A stretch of 64,000 bases of DNA from assembly GCA_963822695.1 (NCBI GenBank), contig CAWGJH010000002.1:1-64000 (forward strand), written 5' to 3'. Positions 26,540 to 35,280 of this stretch are shown in pieces. The stretch comes from GCA-003244245 sp963822695. GTDB taxonomy: Bacteria > Actinomycetota > Actinomycetes > Mycobacteriales > Pseudonocardiaceae. Within the stretch, counting starts at the first letter, position 1. Every line of letters starts with the position of its first letter. The position numbers and the translations under genes are program-made. The notes under the pieces were generated by a model, which searched no databases, was not told where the DNA came from, and saw only the letters and a program-made list of their open reading frames with translations.

Positions 26540-26612
26540 GGCGGTGTAGCTCAGTCGGAAGAGCAAGCGGCTCATAATCGCTGTGTCGCCGGTTCGAGTC
26601 CGGCCACCGCTA
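26540..26612 (+). tRNA. tRNA-Met (elongator-like, anticodon CAT)
   Basis: 73-nt cloverleaf with acceptor GGCGGTG against CACCGCT (one G-T pair). Anticodon loop CTCATAA, anticodon CAT. T-loop GGTTCGAGTCC. Placed between tRNA-Thr and rpmG. Confidence 0.92.
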
Positions 26613-26694
26613 CGACCGGTCCGGCGCGCAAGGCGCTGGCCGCGGCAGGCCCCCACTGCATGTTGATGACAGCTTCGGCGAGAGAGAGGCACCC

Positions 26695-26859
26695 GTGGCC
26701 GCCACTGATGTTCGGCCCAAGATCACGTTGGCGTGCGAGGAGTGCAAGCACCGCAACTACATCACCAAGAAGAACCGGCGCAACGACCCTGACCGGCTGA
26801 CCATGCGCAAGTACTGCCCGAACTGCAACAAGCACCGGGCGCACCGCGAGACCCGCTGA
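26695..26859 (+). CDS. rpmG: 50S ribosomal protein L33
   Basis: 54 aa from the GTG at 26695, with GAGAGAGG upstream. Contains two CxxC pairs, CEEC and CPNC, forming the zinc ribbon, so this is the zinc-binding form. It is too short for many ORF callers. Context: tRNA-Met is 82 bp upstream and hadA follows at 52 bp. Confidence 0.95.
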   Translation: MAATDVRPKITLACEECKHRNYITKKNRRNDPDRLTMRKYCPNCNKHRAHRETR

Positions 26860-26911
26860 GCCATCTGGCGTCGGTAATCGCCCAGCTAGTCTGCCCCGGT
26901 AGCCTGCGCGG

Positions 26912-27373
26912 ATGGCGCTTGATCCCTCCTTTCTCGGCCGGTGCTACCCTGCGGCGGGTACTTACCAGGTGGGACGCGAGAAGATCCGGGAATTCGCCGA
27001 GGCCATCGGTGACGACGACGCGATCTACCGCGATCCCAGCGCTGCCCGGGCATGTGGTTACTCCGATGTGATCGCCCCGCCCACGTTTGCGATCATCCTG
27101 GCGCTGCGAGCGCAGCAGGTGCTGGTCTACGACCCCGCGCTGGGTCTGGACTACAGCCGGGTGGTGCACGGCAACCAGTCATTCACCCACCACCGACCGA
27201 TCCGGGCCGGAGACGAGCTGGCCGCGACGCTGCATGTTGACGGCGTCCGCACCATGGGGGGCAACGACATGCTCACGGTGCGTTGCCAGATCACTGACGC
27301 GGCCGGCGATCCGGTGACGACGGCCCGGTCCATGCTGGTTGTCCGCGGCTCGGACGCGGAGGAGGACCGGTGA
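26912..27373 (+). CDS. hadA: HadA-type (3R)-hydroxyacyl-ACP dehydratase subunit (FAS1-like MaoC, UPF0336)
   Basis: 153 aa. A MaoC hot-dog fold with an N-terminal FAS1-type dehydratase signature (REKIREFAEAIGDDDAIYRDP, PPTFAIILALRAQQ and VVHGNQSFTHHRPIRAGD). In the Mycobacterium HadAB dehydratase, HadA is the non-catalytic partner of HadB. The stop overlaps the hadB start as GTGA. Position after rpmG and before the Trp tRNA matches the conserved cluster. No hadC is seen here. In non-mycolate actinobacteria its role in fatty-acid elongation is inferred. Confidence 0.85.
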   Translation: MALDPSFLGRCYPAAGTYQVGREKIREFAEAIGDDDAIYRDPSAARACGYSDVIAPPTFAIILALRAQQVLVYDPALGLDYSRVVHGNQSFTHHRPIRAGDELAATLHVDGVRTMGGNDMLTVRCQITDAAGDPVTTARSMLVVRGSDAEEDR

Positions 27374-27795
27374 GCCGGCGCCGCCGCAGCGAGGTCACCG
27401 AGGGCGACGAGCTGCCCGGGCTTCAGGTTCGCCTCACCCGGGCTGACCTGGTTCGCTATGCTGGAGCCTCCGGGGACTTCAACCCGATCCACTGGAACGA
27501 ACGGGCCGCTCGGGAGGTCGGACTACCTGACGTCATCGCGCCCGGGATGCTCACCATGGCGCTGGCCAACCGCCTGGTGACGATCTGGGCCGGTGACCCG
27601 GGTGCCGTCGTGGAGTGCGCAGTCCGCTTTACCCGCCCGGTCGTCGTGCCCGACGACGCCGAAGGGGCGCTCGTAGAATTGTCCGGCACGGTGGCGCAAC
27701 GACGCGACGACGGCACCGTCGTCGTCGCCATCACCGCCCGCTCCGCCGGCCAGACTGTGCTCGGCCAGGCCACCGCCACCATCGCGCTAGCCTGA
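27370..27795 (+). CDS. hadB: HadB-type (3R)-hydroxyacyl-ACP dehydratase subunit (MaoC)
   Basis: 141 aa, GTG start overlapping hadA by 4 nt. Contains the hydratase-2 motif: LVRYAGASGDFNPIHWNE (catalytic Asp and His), followed by IAPGMLTMALAN. It should be the catalytic partner of HadA. Downstream is a 199-bp gap before tRNA-Trp. Confidence 0.87.
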   Translation: MSRRRRSEVTEGDELPGLQVRLTRADLVRYAGASGDFNPIHWNERAAREVGLPDVIAPGMLTMALANRLVTIWAGDPGAVVECAVRFTRPVVVPDDAEGALVELSGTVAQRRDDGTVVVAITARSAGQTVLGQATATIALA

Positions 27796-27857
27796 ACGCC
27801 TCGCTTAACCCCAAGCGCGCGGTCTCGACGGCGTGGTTGCGGCGCAGCTTCGGGGTA

Positions 27858-27888
27858 GTTGGAGCGCACCGGTTCCGGTGGCCTACAC
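27858..27888 (+). promoter_or_regulatory. Possible promoter for tRNA-Trp/secE/nusG
   Basis: TTGGAG at 27858-27863 and TACACT at 27883-27888, spacer 19 nt (long). It lies about 107 bp before tRNA-Trp. Prediction only. Confidence 0.35.
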
Positions 27889-27994
27889 TGTGATGCCGGG
27901 GTTACCAGTGGATTTCTCGTGCCCGGTGATGACTGCGGCTCGGGGTAGCGGATGGTGCCTGTAGTGCGGTCGTCTGCAGGAGACGTCCGGATAA

Positions 27995-28067
<73 letters not shown>

Positions 28068-28105
28068 CGTTGAACCAGAACCGGAGAAGTGGAGGATCAC
28101 CAGAC

Positions 28106-28480
28106 GTGAGCGACGATCGCGCCCACGACACGGAGGACTGGCTAGAGCAAGCCGAGGCGTCACCCGACGTCCGGCAGCCTCTCGCCGTGCCCCGGGTGCG
28201 ATCCGCCAGCCGACCCACGCAGGTGCAACGGTCCGGGGTCGTCGGCAAGGGCCATCCCACCAGGGCTCGCGACGCTGCCGAGGCCAAGGCGGCTGCGCCG
28301 GCCCGGCTGATTCGGTTCCTCCGGGAGGTCGTCTCCGAGCTCAGCAAGGTGGTCTGGCCAAGCCGCCGGGAGCTGGTGGTCTATACCGGGGTCGTGCTGG
28401 TCTTCGTCAGCTTCATGGTGGCGTTTGTGGCATTGCTGGACATGGGGCTGGGTAGGGCCGTGTTGACCGTGTTCGGCTGA
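28106..28480 (+). CDS. secE: Preprotein translocase subunit SecE
   Basis: 124 aa from the GTG at 28106; GTGGAGG is 11 nt upstream. The reading from 28070 begins right after the tRNA and is unlikely. A charged N-terminal region precedes the SecE core LIRFLREVVSELSKVVWPSRRE and a single membrane helix TGVVLVFVSFMVAFVALLD. It stabilises SecY in the translocon. Followed by nusG at 69 bp. Confidence 0.93.
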   Translation: MSDDRAHDTEDWLEQAEASPDVRQPLAVPRVRSASRPTQVQRSGVVGKGHPTRARDAAEAKAAAPARLIRFLREVVSELSKVVWPSRRELVVYTGVVLVFVSFMVAFVALLDMGLGRAVLTVFG

Positions 28481-28549
28481 TGCCGGTTACCCGGGCGCTG
28501 GCTGACGACCAGCACGGCATGACGCAAGCTAAAGAAAGCGAGATCGACT

Positions 28550-29401
28550 GTGACTTCCCCCGGAGGGACCTCCGCCGAAGGCGGGCAGGAGCTGACGGGG
28601 CTGTTTGGCGCCGATACGCCCGAGCTCACCACATCCGAGGTTGACACACCCACGCTCGTCGAGACACCGACGCTCACCGAGACCACGACGCTCACCGAGA
28701 CCACTGACGAAGCCGATCAGGACGCGGAGGCGGCCGAGGTGGAGTCGTCGGAGGGTGAGTCTCCTGAGGTTGAGCCGTCGGAGCCTGCCGACCCGCTCGA
28801 CGAGTTCCGATCCGCGCTGGCCAACGCCCCCGGCCAGTGGTACGTGGTGCACTCCTACGCCGGCTACGAAAATAAGGTGAAGGCGAACCTGGAGACCCGG
28901 ATCCAGACGCTGGATGTAGAGGACTACATCTTCCAGGTGGAAGTTCCCACCGAAGAGGTCACCGAGATCAAGAACGGTCAGCGCAAGCAGGTGCAGCGCA
29001 AAGTGCTGCCCGGCTACATCCTGGTGCGGATGGACCTCAACGATGCCTCCTGGAGCGCCGTGCGCAACACACCGGGGGTCACCGGGTTCGTCGGTGCTAC
29101 GTCGCGGCCATCGCCGCTGACCCTGGACGAGGTGCTGAAGTTTCTCGCCCCACGGGTGGCGCAGCCCAAGGTGCCGGTCGGCGCTGGCAAGCATGCGGGG
29201 GGCAGGGGTGGCGCCAAGTCTACGATCGAGGTTGACTTCGAAGTGGGCGAGTCGGTCACCGTCATGGATGGTCCGTTCGCCACGTTGCCGGCGACGATCA
29301 ACGAGGTCAACGTTGACGCGCAGAAGCTCAAGGTGTTGGTGTCGATCTTCGGTCGGGAGACTCCGGTCGAACTCTCGTTCAGCCAGGTCGCCAAGATCTG
29401 A
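28550..29401 (+). CDS. nusG: Transcription elongation/antitermination factor NusG
   Basis: 283 aa, GTG start. A long acidic Thr/Glu-rich N-terminal tail with near-repeats (TPTLVETPTLTETTTLTETT) precedes the NGN domain: WYVVHSYAGYENKVK, and RKVLPGYILVRM. The KOW domain reads GESVTVMDGPFATLPATI. The acidic extension is typical of actinobacterial NusG. It binds RNA polymerase and links it to Rho or the ribosome. Confidence 0.95.
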   Translation: MTSPGGTSAEGGQELTGLFGADTPELTTSEVDTPTLVETPTLTETTTLTETTDEADQDAEAAEVESSEGESPEVEPSEPADPLDEFRSALANAPGQWYVVHSYAGYENKVKANLETRIQTLDVEDYIFQVEVPTEEVTEIKNGQRKQVQRKVLPGYILVRMDLNDASWSAVRNTPGVTGFVGATSRPSPLTLDEVLKFLAPRVAQPKVPVGAGKHAGGRGGAKSTIEVDFEVGESVTVMDGPFATLPATINEVNVDAQKLKVLVSIFGRETPVELSFSQVAKI

Positions 29402-29445
29402 CCGGTGCCGCGCCGGTCGGTACGCACCAGCTCGAGGAAGGAACC

Positions 29446-29883
29446 ATGCCCCCCCAGAAGAAGCGACGCAAGCTCACGGCCACCGTGAAGCTCGCCCTAG
29501 AGGCTGGCACCGCGAATCCGGCCTCGGTCGGGCAGGCGCTGGGCCCACACGGTCTGAACATCATGGAGTTCTGCAAGGCCTACAACGCCGCGACGCAGAA
29601 CAGCCGTGGTGAGGTTGTACCCGCAGTGATCTCGGTCTATGAGGACCGCTCGTTCGACTTCGTGCTCAAGACACCGCCTGCCTCGGTGCTGTTGCTCAAG
29701 GCGGCCGGAGTGGCCAAGGGATCGGCGGAGCCGCACAAGACCAAGGTCGCCAGGATCGGCCGTGATCAGCTCCGGGCCATCGCTGAGCGCAAACGCGAAG
29801 ACCTCAATGCCAACGACGTCGATGCCGCGATCAAAATCATCGCCGGGACCGCCCGCTCGATGGGTATCACGGTCGTCGACTGA
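29446..29883 (+). CDS. rplK: 50S ribosomal protein L11
   Basis: 145 aa. Starts MPPQKKRRKLTATVKL and has the L11 N-terminal domain (GTANPASVGQALGPHGLNIM, binding the GTPase centre) and C-terminal RNA-binding part (KTPPASVLLLKAAG, GTARSMGITV). It is the target site for thiostrepton-class compounds. RBS GAGGAAGGA upstream. Confidence 0.97.
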   Translation: MPPQKKRRKLTATVKLALEAGTANPASVGQALGPHGLNIMEFCKAYNAATQNSRGEVVPAVISVYEDRSFDFVLKTPPASVLLLKAAGVAKGSAEPHKTKVARIGRDQLRAIAERKREDLNANDVDAAIKIIAGTARSMGITVVD

Positions 29884-29959
29884 GACTGGAAGACCTGTAC
29901 GCGTGGGAGGGCCAGCGCTGGTCCGCACCACGACTGATCCGGCGAAGAAGGACAGTGAT

Positions 29960-30679
29960 ATGAAGCGCAGCAAGGCCTACCGTCAGGCCGCCGAGAGGGT
30001 TGACCGCAGCCGGCTCTACAGCCCTTTAGAGGCTGCGGAGTTGGCTAAGGACACGTCTCTGAGCAAGATGGACGCCACTGTCGAGGTGGCCCTGCGCCTG
30101 GGCGTTGACCCCCGCAAGGCCGATCAGATGGTTCGTGGCACGGTGAATCTGCCGCATGGCACCGGAAAGACCGTTCGCGTCATCGTCTTCGCCACCGGTG
30201 ACCGGGCGGCCGAGGCAACGGCCGCCGGCGCTGACGCGGTCGGCTCTGACGATCTCATCGAGCGTATCCAGGGCGGCTGGCTGGATTTCGACGCCGCGAT
30301 CGCGGCGCCGGACCAGATGGCCAAGGTCGGCCGGATCGCCAGGATTCTCGGTCCGCGGGGCCTGATGCCCAACCCCAAGACCGGTACCGTCACTCCCGAC
30401 GTGGCTAAGGCCATCGTGGACATCAAGGGTGGCAAGATTAGCTTCCGGGTAGACAAGCAGGCCAATCTCCACCTGATCATCGGCAAGGTGTCGTTCGACA
30501 CCGACAAGCTGGTGGAGAATTATGCCGCTGCGCTCGACGAGGTGCTGCGAAGCAAGCCCTCGACCTCTAAGGGACGCTACCTGAAGAAGGTCAACTTCTC
30601 CACCACCATGGGCCCTGGCATCCCGGTCGACCCGAGCCGTACCCGCAACCTGCTCATCGACGAGCCCGCCACTGTCTGA
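29960..30679 (+). CDS. rplA: 50S ribosomal protein L1
   Basis: 239 aa from the ATG at 29960; GAAGGACA upstream. Reads MKRSKAYRQAAERVDRSRLY, with the L1 signature NLPHGTGKTVRVIVFA and later GPRGLMPNPKTGTVT. The longer frame to 29639 overlaps rplK and is rejected. It ends in a terminator hairpin. Confidence 0.97.
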   Translation: MKRSKAYRQAAERVDRSRLYSPLEAAELAKDTSLSKMDATVEVALRLGVDPRKADQMVRGTVNLPHGTGKTVRVIVFATGDRAAEATAAGADAVGSDDLIERIQGGWLDFDAAIAAPDQMAKVGRIARILGPRGLMPNPKTGTVTPDVAKAIVDIKGGKISFRVDKQANLHLIIGKVSFDTDKLVENYAAALDEVLRSKPSTSKGRYLKKVNFSTTMGPGIPVDPSRTRNLLIDEPATV

Positions 30680-30687
30680 GCGGGCTC
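30662..30687 (+). terminator. Hairpin at end of rplA
   Basis: GAGCCCGC (30662-30669) and GCGGGCTC (30680-30687) form an 8-bp stem with a 10-nt loop, followed by TTCT. It spans the rplA stop. Ends the nusG-rplKA transcript before the accessory block. Confidence 0.6.
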
Positions 30688-30705
30688 TTCTGCGATTCTG
30701 TGGTG

Positions 30706-30929
30706 ATGGACGTTTCAGACGACGACATTCACCCGGTGGCTCAGCGCCTGCGCCGGATTCGCCAAGGTCGGCGCTGGCGTTGCGCCGCGCCGAGCGCATC
30801 TCCCCGAACCACGTACGCCACCATGTGGGCGCCCGGGAGACCCTCAGTGAACTGGTCGCCCGGGCCAAGCAGGACGCGATGGGCCGGGAACTGCGGGGGA
30901 TGGCCTACCGGGCGGGCCTTCTCGTCTAG
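30706..30929 (+). pseudogene. Internally deleted XRE/TPR regulator remnant
   Basis: The ATG at 30706 gives an HTH-regulator N-terminus (MDVSDDDIHPVAQRLRRIRQ). After a frame change the DNA matches the last 50 codons of the intact paralogue at 33785: LALRRAERISPN, RETLSELVARAKQDAMGREL, GMAYRAGLLV, then TAG. The middle of the gene is lost, and about 13 nt are missing at the join relative to the paralogue (GGTCGGCGC next to TGGCGTTGCG). It is a deletion remnant of a duplicated regulator. Confidence 0.7.
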
Positions 30930-30964
30930 GGATCGAGTGCCGTAGATCTCGTGATCTCAGTGGA

Positions 30965-32404
30965 TCAGGTGTCCTCGTCTGGGCCGGTCTGATCTTTCCT
31001 GATGCCGCGCATGGCGGGGAAGAGGACGACTTCCCGGAGGGTGGGGGCGTCGGTGAGTAGCGCGACGAACCGGTCGATTCCGAGGCCGAGACCGCACATC
31101 GGCGGCATCCCGTACTCCATCGCCTCGATGAAGTCCTCTTCCATCATCATCGCCTCGTCGTCGCCGGCCTCGCGCAGCTCGGCTTGCTCCTCCAACCGTC
31201 GTCGCTGCTCGACCGGGTCGATCAGTTCTGAATATGCCTTGACGATTTCCCAGCCGTTCACGACGACCTGGAACATGTCGAGTCTGGTCGGGTCCTCGTC
31301 GCTGCGCCGGGCGAGCGGAACCAGCTCCACCGGATGATGCACCAGGAAACACGGCTGGACGAGCTCGGGCCGGACCATTTTCTTGTACAGCAGATCGACG
31401 AGCCCCGTGTAGGACACCGCCTCCTCGACGTCCAGACCGAGCCTGGTGACGTGCTCCCGCAGTGTCGGCAGGTCGCGGACGACGGTGAGGTCGATCCCGG
31501 TTCGCCGGGCGATTTCGGTCCGGTAGTCCAGCTCCGGCCAGTCGGCACCGAAGTCCAGCTTCACGCCGTCATAGGTGACGGTGCGGGTGCCGAGGACGTC
31601 ATCGAGCACCGCGAGAATCAGCTCGCGGACGAAGCGCATGTTGTCGCGGTAGTCCCAGTAGGCCGCATACCACTCCAGCATCGTGAACTCTTGGAGATGG
31701 GAGGCATCCATGCCTTCGTTGCGAAAGTTGCGGCCCAGCTCATAGATGCGCTCGAGGGAGCCGACAACGACGCGCTTGAGAAATGTTTCCGGCGAGATCC
31801 GCAGGTAGAAGTCCTCGCCCAGCGCGTTGTGCCGGGTCACGAACGGTCGAGCGGCTGCCCCGGACGCCGCCTCCTGCAGGATCGGCGTCTCGACTTCGAG
31901 GAAGTCGTTATCGTCGAGGAACCGGCGGATCCGCCGGATGATTTTCGCTCTGATCTGGAACCGGTCCCGGGAGTCGGCGTTCACCAGCAGGTCGAGGTAG
32001 CGGCGCCGGTAGCGGGCCTCCACGTTCGACAGGCCTTGCCACTTGTCCGGCAACGCACGGACCGTCCGATTGAGCAAGGTCAGCTCGGACGCCGCTACCG
32101 TGCGTTCACCGAGGCGGGTGGTGTAGACGCTGCCGGTGACCCCGACGAAGTCGCCGATCTTGACAGCCCGCGACCACTCCTTAAACAGTTCCGCGCCCAG
32201 TTCGTTCCTGGACAGCGAAATCTGCACGCGCCCGCTGCGGTCCTGCAGATGCCCGAAAATCAGCCCGCCCATCCGGCGCCAGAGGACGACCCGGCCGGCG
32301 AGACGGACAACCGTCCCCTCGGGTACGCCCTGGACGCTGGCGGCTACCGCGTCAGCACGGTAGCTGGACCGAGGCCCCACCCTTCCGGATTCCTCCGTTG
32401 ACAT
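30965..32404 (-). CDS. lysS: Lysyl-tRNA synthetase, class II
   Basis: 479 aa from the ATG at 32404, with GAGGG 8 nt upstream. N-terminal OB fold (GTVVRLAGRVVLWRRMGGLIF) binds the anticodon. Class II motif 2 is FRNEGMDASHLQEFTMLEWY and motif 3 is GLGLGIDRFVALLTD. Charges tRNA-Lys for protein synthesis. It is transcribed opposite to the ribosomal genes. An intact housekeeping gene between two regulator copies suggests a rearranged block. Confidence 0.95.
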   Translation of the reverse strand: MSTEESGRVGPRSSYRADAVAASVQGVPEGTVVRLAGRVVLWRRMGGLIFGHLQDRSGRVQISLSRNELGAELFKEWSRAVKIGDFVGVTGSVYTTRLGERTVAASELTLLNRTVRALPDKWQGLSNVEARYRRRYLDLLVNADSRDRFQIRAKIIRRIRRFLDDNDFLEVETPILQEAASGAAARPFVTRHNALGEDFYLRISPETFLKRVVVGSLERIYELGRNFRNEGMDASHLQEFTMLEWYAAYWDYRDNMRFVRELILAVLDDVLGTRTVTYDGVKLDFGADWPELDYRTEIARRTGIDLTVVRDLPTLREHVTRLGLDVEEAVSYTGLVDLLYKKMVRPELVQPCFLVHHPVELVPLARRSDEDPTRLDMFQVVVNGWEIVKAYSELIDPVEQRRRLEEQAELREAGDDEAMMMEEDFIEAMEYGMPPMCGLGLGIDRFVALLTDAPTLREVVLFPAMRGIRKDQTGPDEDT

Positions 32405-32578
32405 CACCACACACCCTCTTGAACCAGACGGCACCTAGGCGACCACGAGGGCGGTGTTCGCGAACAGCTCGCCAAGCGGGCCAGGTGGACGGATCGCCAT
32501 CCATCTGACGGCCAAGCCAGCCTACCAACCTCAGCTCAATCGCCAGCGACTACCCGGCCTGCACCGGAAGCCCACAAC

Positions 32579-32584
32579 TATGAT
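32579..32584 (+). promoter_or_regulatory. Possible -10 for a leaderless XRE gene
   Basis: TATGAT at 32579-32584 is followed by 7 nt and then the GTG at 32592. That spacing would put the mRNA start at the GTG. No strong -35 is seen. The remnant at 30706 has a similar layout (GATTCT then GTGGTG then ATG). Leaderless mRNAs are common in actinobacteria. Confidence 0.35.
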
Positions 32585-32591
32585 GTGGCGG

Positions 32592-33785
32592 GTGGACGTT
32601 GAGGACGCGCGGACGATCGGCCGGCGAGTACTGCTGATCCGGAAGGCGCGGGGCAAATCGCAGTCGGTGATCGCGGGGCTGGCCGGGATCAGCGGGCCAA
32701 CTCTGTCCCGGATCGAGAACGGCCACCACGCGCTGGACTCCCTGTCGCAGATCGTGGGCCTGGCGAACGCGCTTCAGATCTCGCCGTCGGAGCTGACCAT
32801 GTTGTCAATTCCCACACCCGGGAATGGGCAGACCGACGTCGCTATCCGGGCGGTGCGCGCTGCGCTGATGGCGGTGGGACACCACCAACCGGGTGGGCAG
32901 GTGCTTGCCGTGGCGGCGCTGCGGGCCAGGGTCGAGACGCTGATGGCGGCTCACTACCGCTGTGACCGGGACGCCGAGGTCAGCGCCGCGCTACCCGGGC
33001 TGATTCGGGACCTGCACACCAGCATCGCGGCGGGCCGGGATGTGGCTGAGCTTTCGGCGCTTGCGGTGGTGCTGCACTCGGGCGCCACCCTCGGGTGGCT
33101 GCGGTTGGCGGGTGCTCCGCTGGACCTGCGTTCGCAGGTTGCCCTGCTGGCCCGTGACGTCGCGCAGGACCATGGCACCCCGGCTGTCCGGGGTCTTGCT
33201 GTCTGGGGTGGCCTGTACGTTCTGGTCATCGCTGGCGCGTCCGATCTCGCGCTAGCTGAGTTGGACTCGGTGCGCGTGCCGATGACCAGTCCGGAGTCGA
33301 TGCAAGTTGCGGGCATGCTCGCGCTGTGCCGGTCGTTTCTGGCTGCGGCCGATGGCCGGCCCGGTGATGTCGATGGCCCGTTGGATCACGCCGCCGAGCT
33401 GGCCGAGCGTACCGGGCAAGGCAACGCATACTGGATGGGGTTCGGTCCCCAGGAAACCGGGCAGTGGCGGGCGCGCACAGCGTTGGAAATGGGAGACCAC
33501 GAGCGTGCGGCCGTCATCGCGGAGGGCCTACGCCCACAGTCGCATCCCCTTCGAGGGCGTCAGGCTGCGTACTGGGTGACCTACGGCAAAGCGCTGGCCC
33601 GGCTGCGAGGTCGGCGCGATGACGCCGCCCTGGCGTTGCGCCGCGCCGAAAAGATCTCCCCACACTGTCTGAGCCAGGACCTGGCCGCCCGAGAGACCCT
33701 CGCTGAACTAGTCGCCCGCTCCAAGCAGGACGCGGTCGGCCGGGAGCTGCGCGGAATGGCCTGGCGGGCGGGCCTGCCCGTCTAG
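32592..33785 (+). CDS. XRE-family regulator with TPR-like domain
   Basis: 397 aa from the GTG at 32592 (ATGs at 32580/32583 are also possible). The HTH: TIGRRVLLIRKARGKSQSVIAGLAG and PTLSRIENGHHALDS. The C-terminal 300 residues carry helical repeats, with GRELRGMAWRAGLPV at the end. This C-terminal signature also appears at 41929 and in the remnant at 30929. The closest relative in the window is 40745-41929, identical in domain order. The frame to 32454 overlaps no gene but its extra residues are not HTH-like. Confidence 0.83.
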   Translation: MDVEDARTIGRRVLLIRKARGKSQSVIAGLAGISGPTLSRIENGHHALDSLSQIVGLANALQISPSELTMLSIPTPGNGQTDVAIRAVRAALMAVGHHQPGGQVLAVAALRARVETLMAAHYRCDRDAEVSAALPGLIRDLHTSIAAGRDVAELSALAVVLHSGATLGWLRLAGAPLDLRSQVALLARDVAQDHGTPAVRGLAVWGGLYVLVIAGASDLALAELDSVRVPMTSPESMQVAGMLALCRSFLAAADGRPGDVDGPLDHAAELAERTGQGNAYWMGFGPQETGQWRARTALEMGDHERAAVIAEGLRPQSHPLRGRQAAYWVTYGKALARLRGRRDDAALALRRAEKISPHCLSQDLAARETLAELVARSKQDAVGRELRGMAWRAGLPV

Positions 33786-33821
33786 ATCCGCTGACGCCGC
33801 CTCGTCCTTACGGAGACCGTC

Positions 33822-33872
33822 ATGCCCGACCTGAAATTCTGTGAAAACTGTCGAACACTGGTTGGTTCGTGA
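33822..33872 (+). CDS. Possible 16-aa peptide ORF before the radical-SAM pseudogene
   Basis: MPDLKFCENCRTLVGS, from an ATG with CGGAG 6 nt upstream; its end overlaps the radical-SAM gene (which starts with GTG at 33841). It has two Cys in CENC. A leaderless RiPP precursor is not known to look like this, and it may be chance. Offered only because the ribosome site is good and it overlaps a peptide-maturase-like gene. Confidence 0.2.
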   Translation: MPDLKFCENCRTLVGS

Positions 33873-34513
33873 GCCTGGAACAATCGTTTTGCAACCAACA
33901 AGCTTATGTCCGCTGGCGTGCACGTACTGTCATCTTCCTGAGCGGCACCTCAAGCAGGAAATGTCACCGGTAACTGCCTGCGTCATCACTTCCGGGATTC
34001 CTCTGGGTTGGTCGTCATCGGGTCCTGTAGAAATCGTGTGGCATGGCGGCGAACCGCTCGCCATCGGTCGGGCAACGTTTGTCGAACTACTAGAGTCCTT
34101 CGAACCGCTTCGCGTGGCTGGACGTGTCCAACACAAAGTGCAGGCCGGTGCGACACTGATCACTGGCGAGTGGTGCGACATCTTCGAGCGGTACGGCATG
34201 GGAGTCGGAGTAAGCATCGACGGGCCGAGGTCGGCGAACCGACATCGCCTGGACCGAGGTGGGCGGCCGACGTTTGATCGTGTTATCGCTGGGATCGACG
34301 TCCTGCGGAAGCACGGCATCCCCTTTACCATCCTTGCGATTGTCAGCCAAGACGGCACGACCGGCGTCGAGGAGATACTCGACTTCCTCGCGGACCTGAG
34401 CTGCCCGTGGCTCGGACTGAACATCGAAGCGCGGGAGACAGTCAGCGAATATTGACGGCAAGGTCCCGACCGTAGACCAGGCCCGTCGCTTCTGGCGCGA
34501 CACCTTTACCTGA
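33841..34513 (+). pseudogene. Radical-SAM peptide-maturase-like gene, truncated and frameshifted
   Basis: The N-terminal two-thirds of a SAM enzyme: PTSLCPLACTYCHLPERH (CxxxCxxC), WHGGEPL, GVSIDGPRSANRHR. This resembles peptide-modifying (cyclophane-type) maturases. At about 34450 the frame hits a stop (VSEY), but a neighbouring frame continues with DGKVPTVDQARRFWRDTF before another stop at 34511. The C-terminal Cys-rich part is absent. Either a dead gene or one broken by a single shift plus deletion. It follows the XRE/TPR regulator. Confidence 0.7.
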
Positions 34514-34777
34514 TTTTTTCCGCCATCGAAACCGAGCACTGCAAAGCCTCATTCCAGGCGCCCGTCCCAGACCTCCCGAAGTAGGTCATGAACGTCGATC
34601 GATACGGTGCTCGCTGGCGGCGAGCCACCATCTGCCCGTCGCCCCGCCAGTTCGTGTGGCATACACACCCATGACCCCGCCAACCGCGCCGCCACAGCAG
34701 GCGATGAGGCAGGCGCGGGCGAACAACGTCCCGCCCGCGGGTGGTGGTGGCCCACATCAGGGCGGCACCACGGTCAT
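34514..34777. other. Gene-poor stretch after radical-SAM remnant
   Basis: No convincing coding sequence. A 68-aa - strand frame (34549-34755) has a natural-looking C-terminus (ASTVSIDVHDLLREVWDGRL) but a poor N-terminus; it might be a leftover of another gene. Several of the + strand frames are antisense to it. Nothing else seen. Confidence 0.4.
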
Positions 34778-34838
34778 GATCACGGTTTCGGTGTCGATAG
34801 CGACACGTCGTGTCGCTATCGACACCGAAACCGTGATC
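34778..34838. repeat. 61-nt perfect palindrome, two 29-bp arms
   Basis: The left arm (34778-34806, beginning GATCACGGTTTCGG and ending GCGACAC) and right arm (34810-34838) are exact reverse complements around a 3-nt centre. No ORF boundary is within 50 bp apart from a small ORF shadow. It could be an extended terminator, a mobile palindromic repeat (REP/MITE-like), or a recombination scar. No target duplication was identified. Confidence 0.85.
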
Positions 34839-35280
34839 ACCGGACCTCCCCCGGCTAGGACCTACCGCAACACGCGCCTCACGGGCACCACCCGGCCCCT
34901 CGCAGGCCTGTGATATTCACAAGATTTTCCTGCGAACGCCTCACGGGTGCCCCAAGTCAGAGCTTGATCAAGAAACTACTTCAGGAGGTCTGCGTCCTGG
35001 CGCTGGCGGATCTGGTCAACGGGGAAGGCGAGGTTACGGAAATCCTCGAAAAGCTCGTCGCCACAAAAGATCCCGTGTGGGCGGAGATGATCGACTGTCG
35101 TCGCGCATCGAGCGCGGGCAGCGTCGGCTCGGGAATCCTGGTAGCGGCACCGCGCATGGGAACAGAGTGGGGCCGGAAGGAGGCAGTCATTTCAAAGACG
35201 GAGAGTTTTCTAAGAAGTGACGCTACCTGGTCTTGTGTAACTAGTGTACGAAGGGTCGCTGGCACTCGGATATCATCGAC
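34839..35280. other. No clear gene; includes direct CGCCTCACGGG repeats
   Basis: A frame on + (34910-35296) runs 128 codons (MIFTRFSCERL start) but shows no recognised motif and mixed composition; the - strand frame is equally poor. Two near-copies of CGCCTCACGGG occur at about 34873 and 34938. The stretch is somewhat less GC-rich than the core. I do not call a gene. Confidence 0.4.

Noticed and set aside
31334..32401. 355-codon + strand ORF over lysS
   Set aside because: Shadow of lysS, which has all class II motifs.
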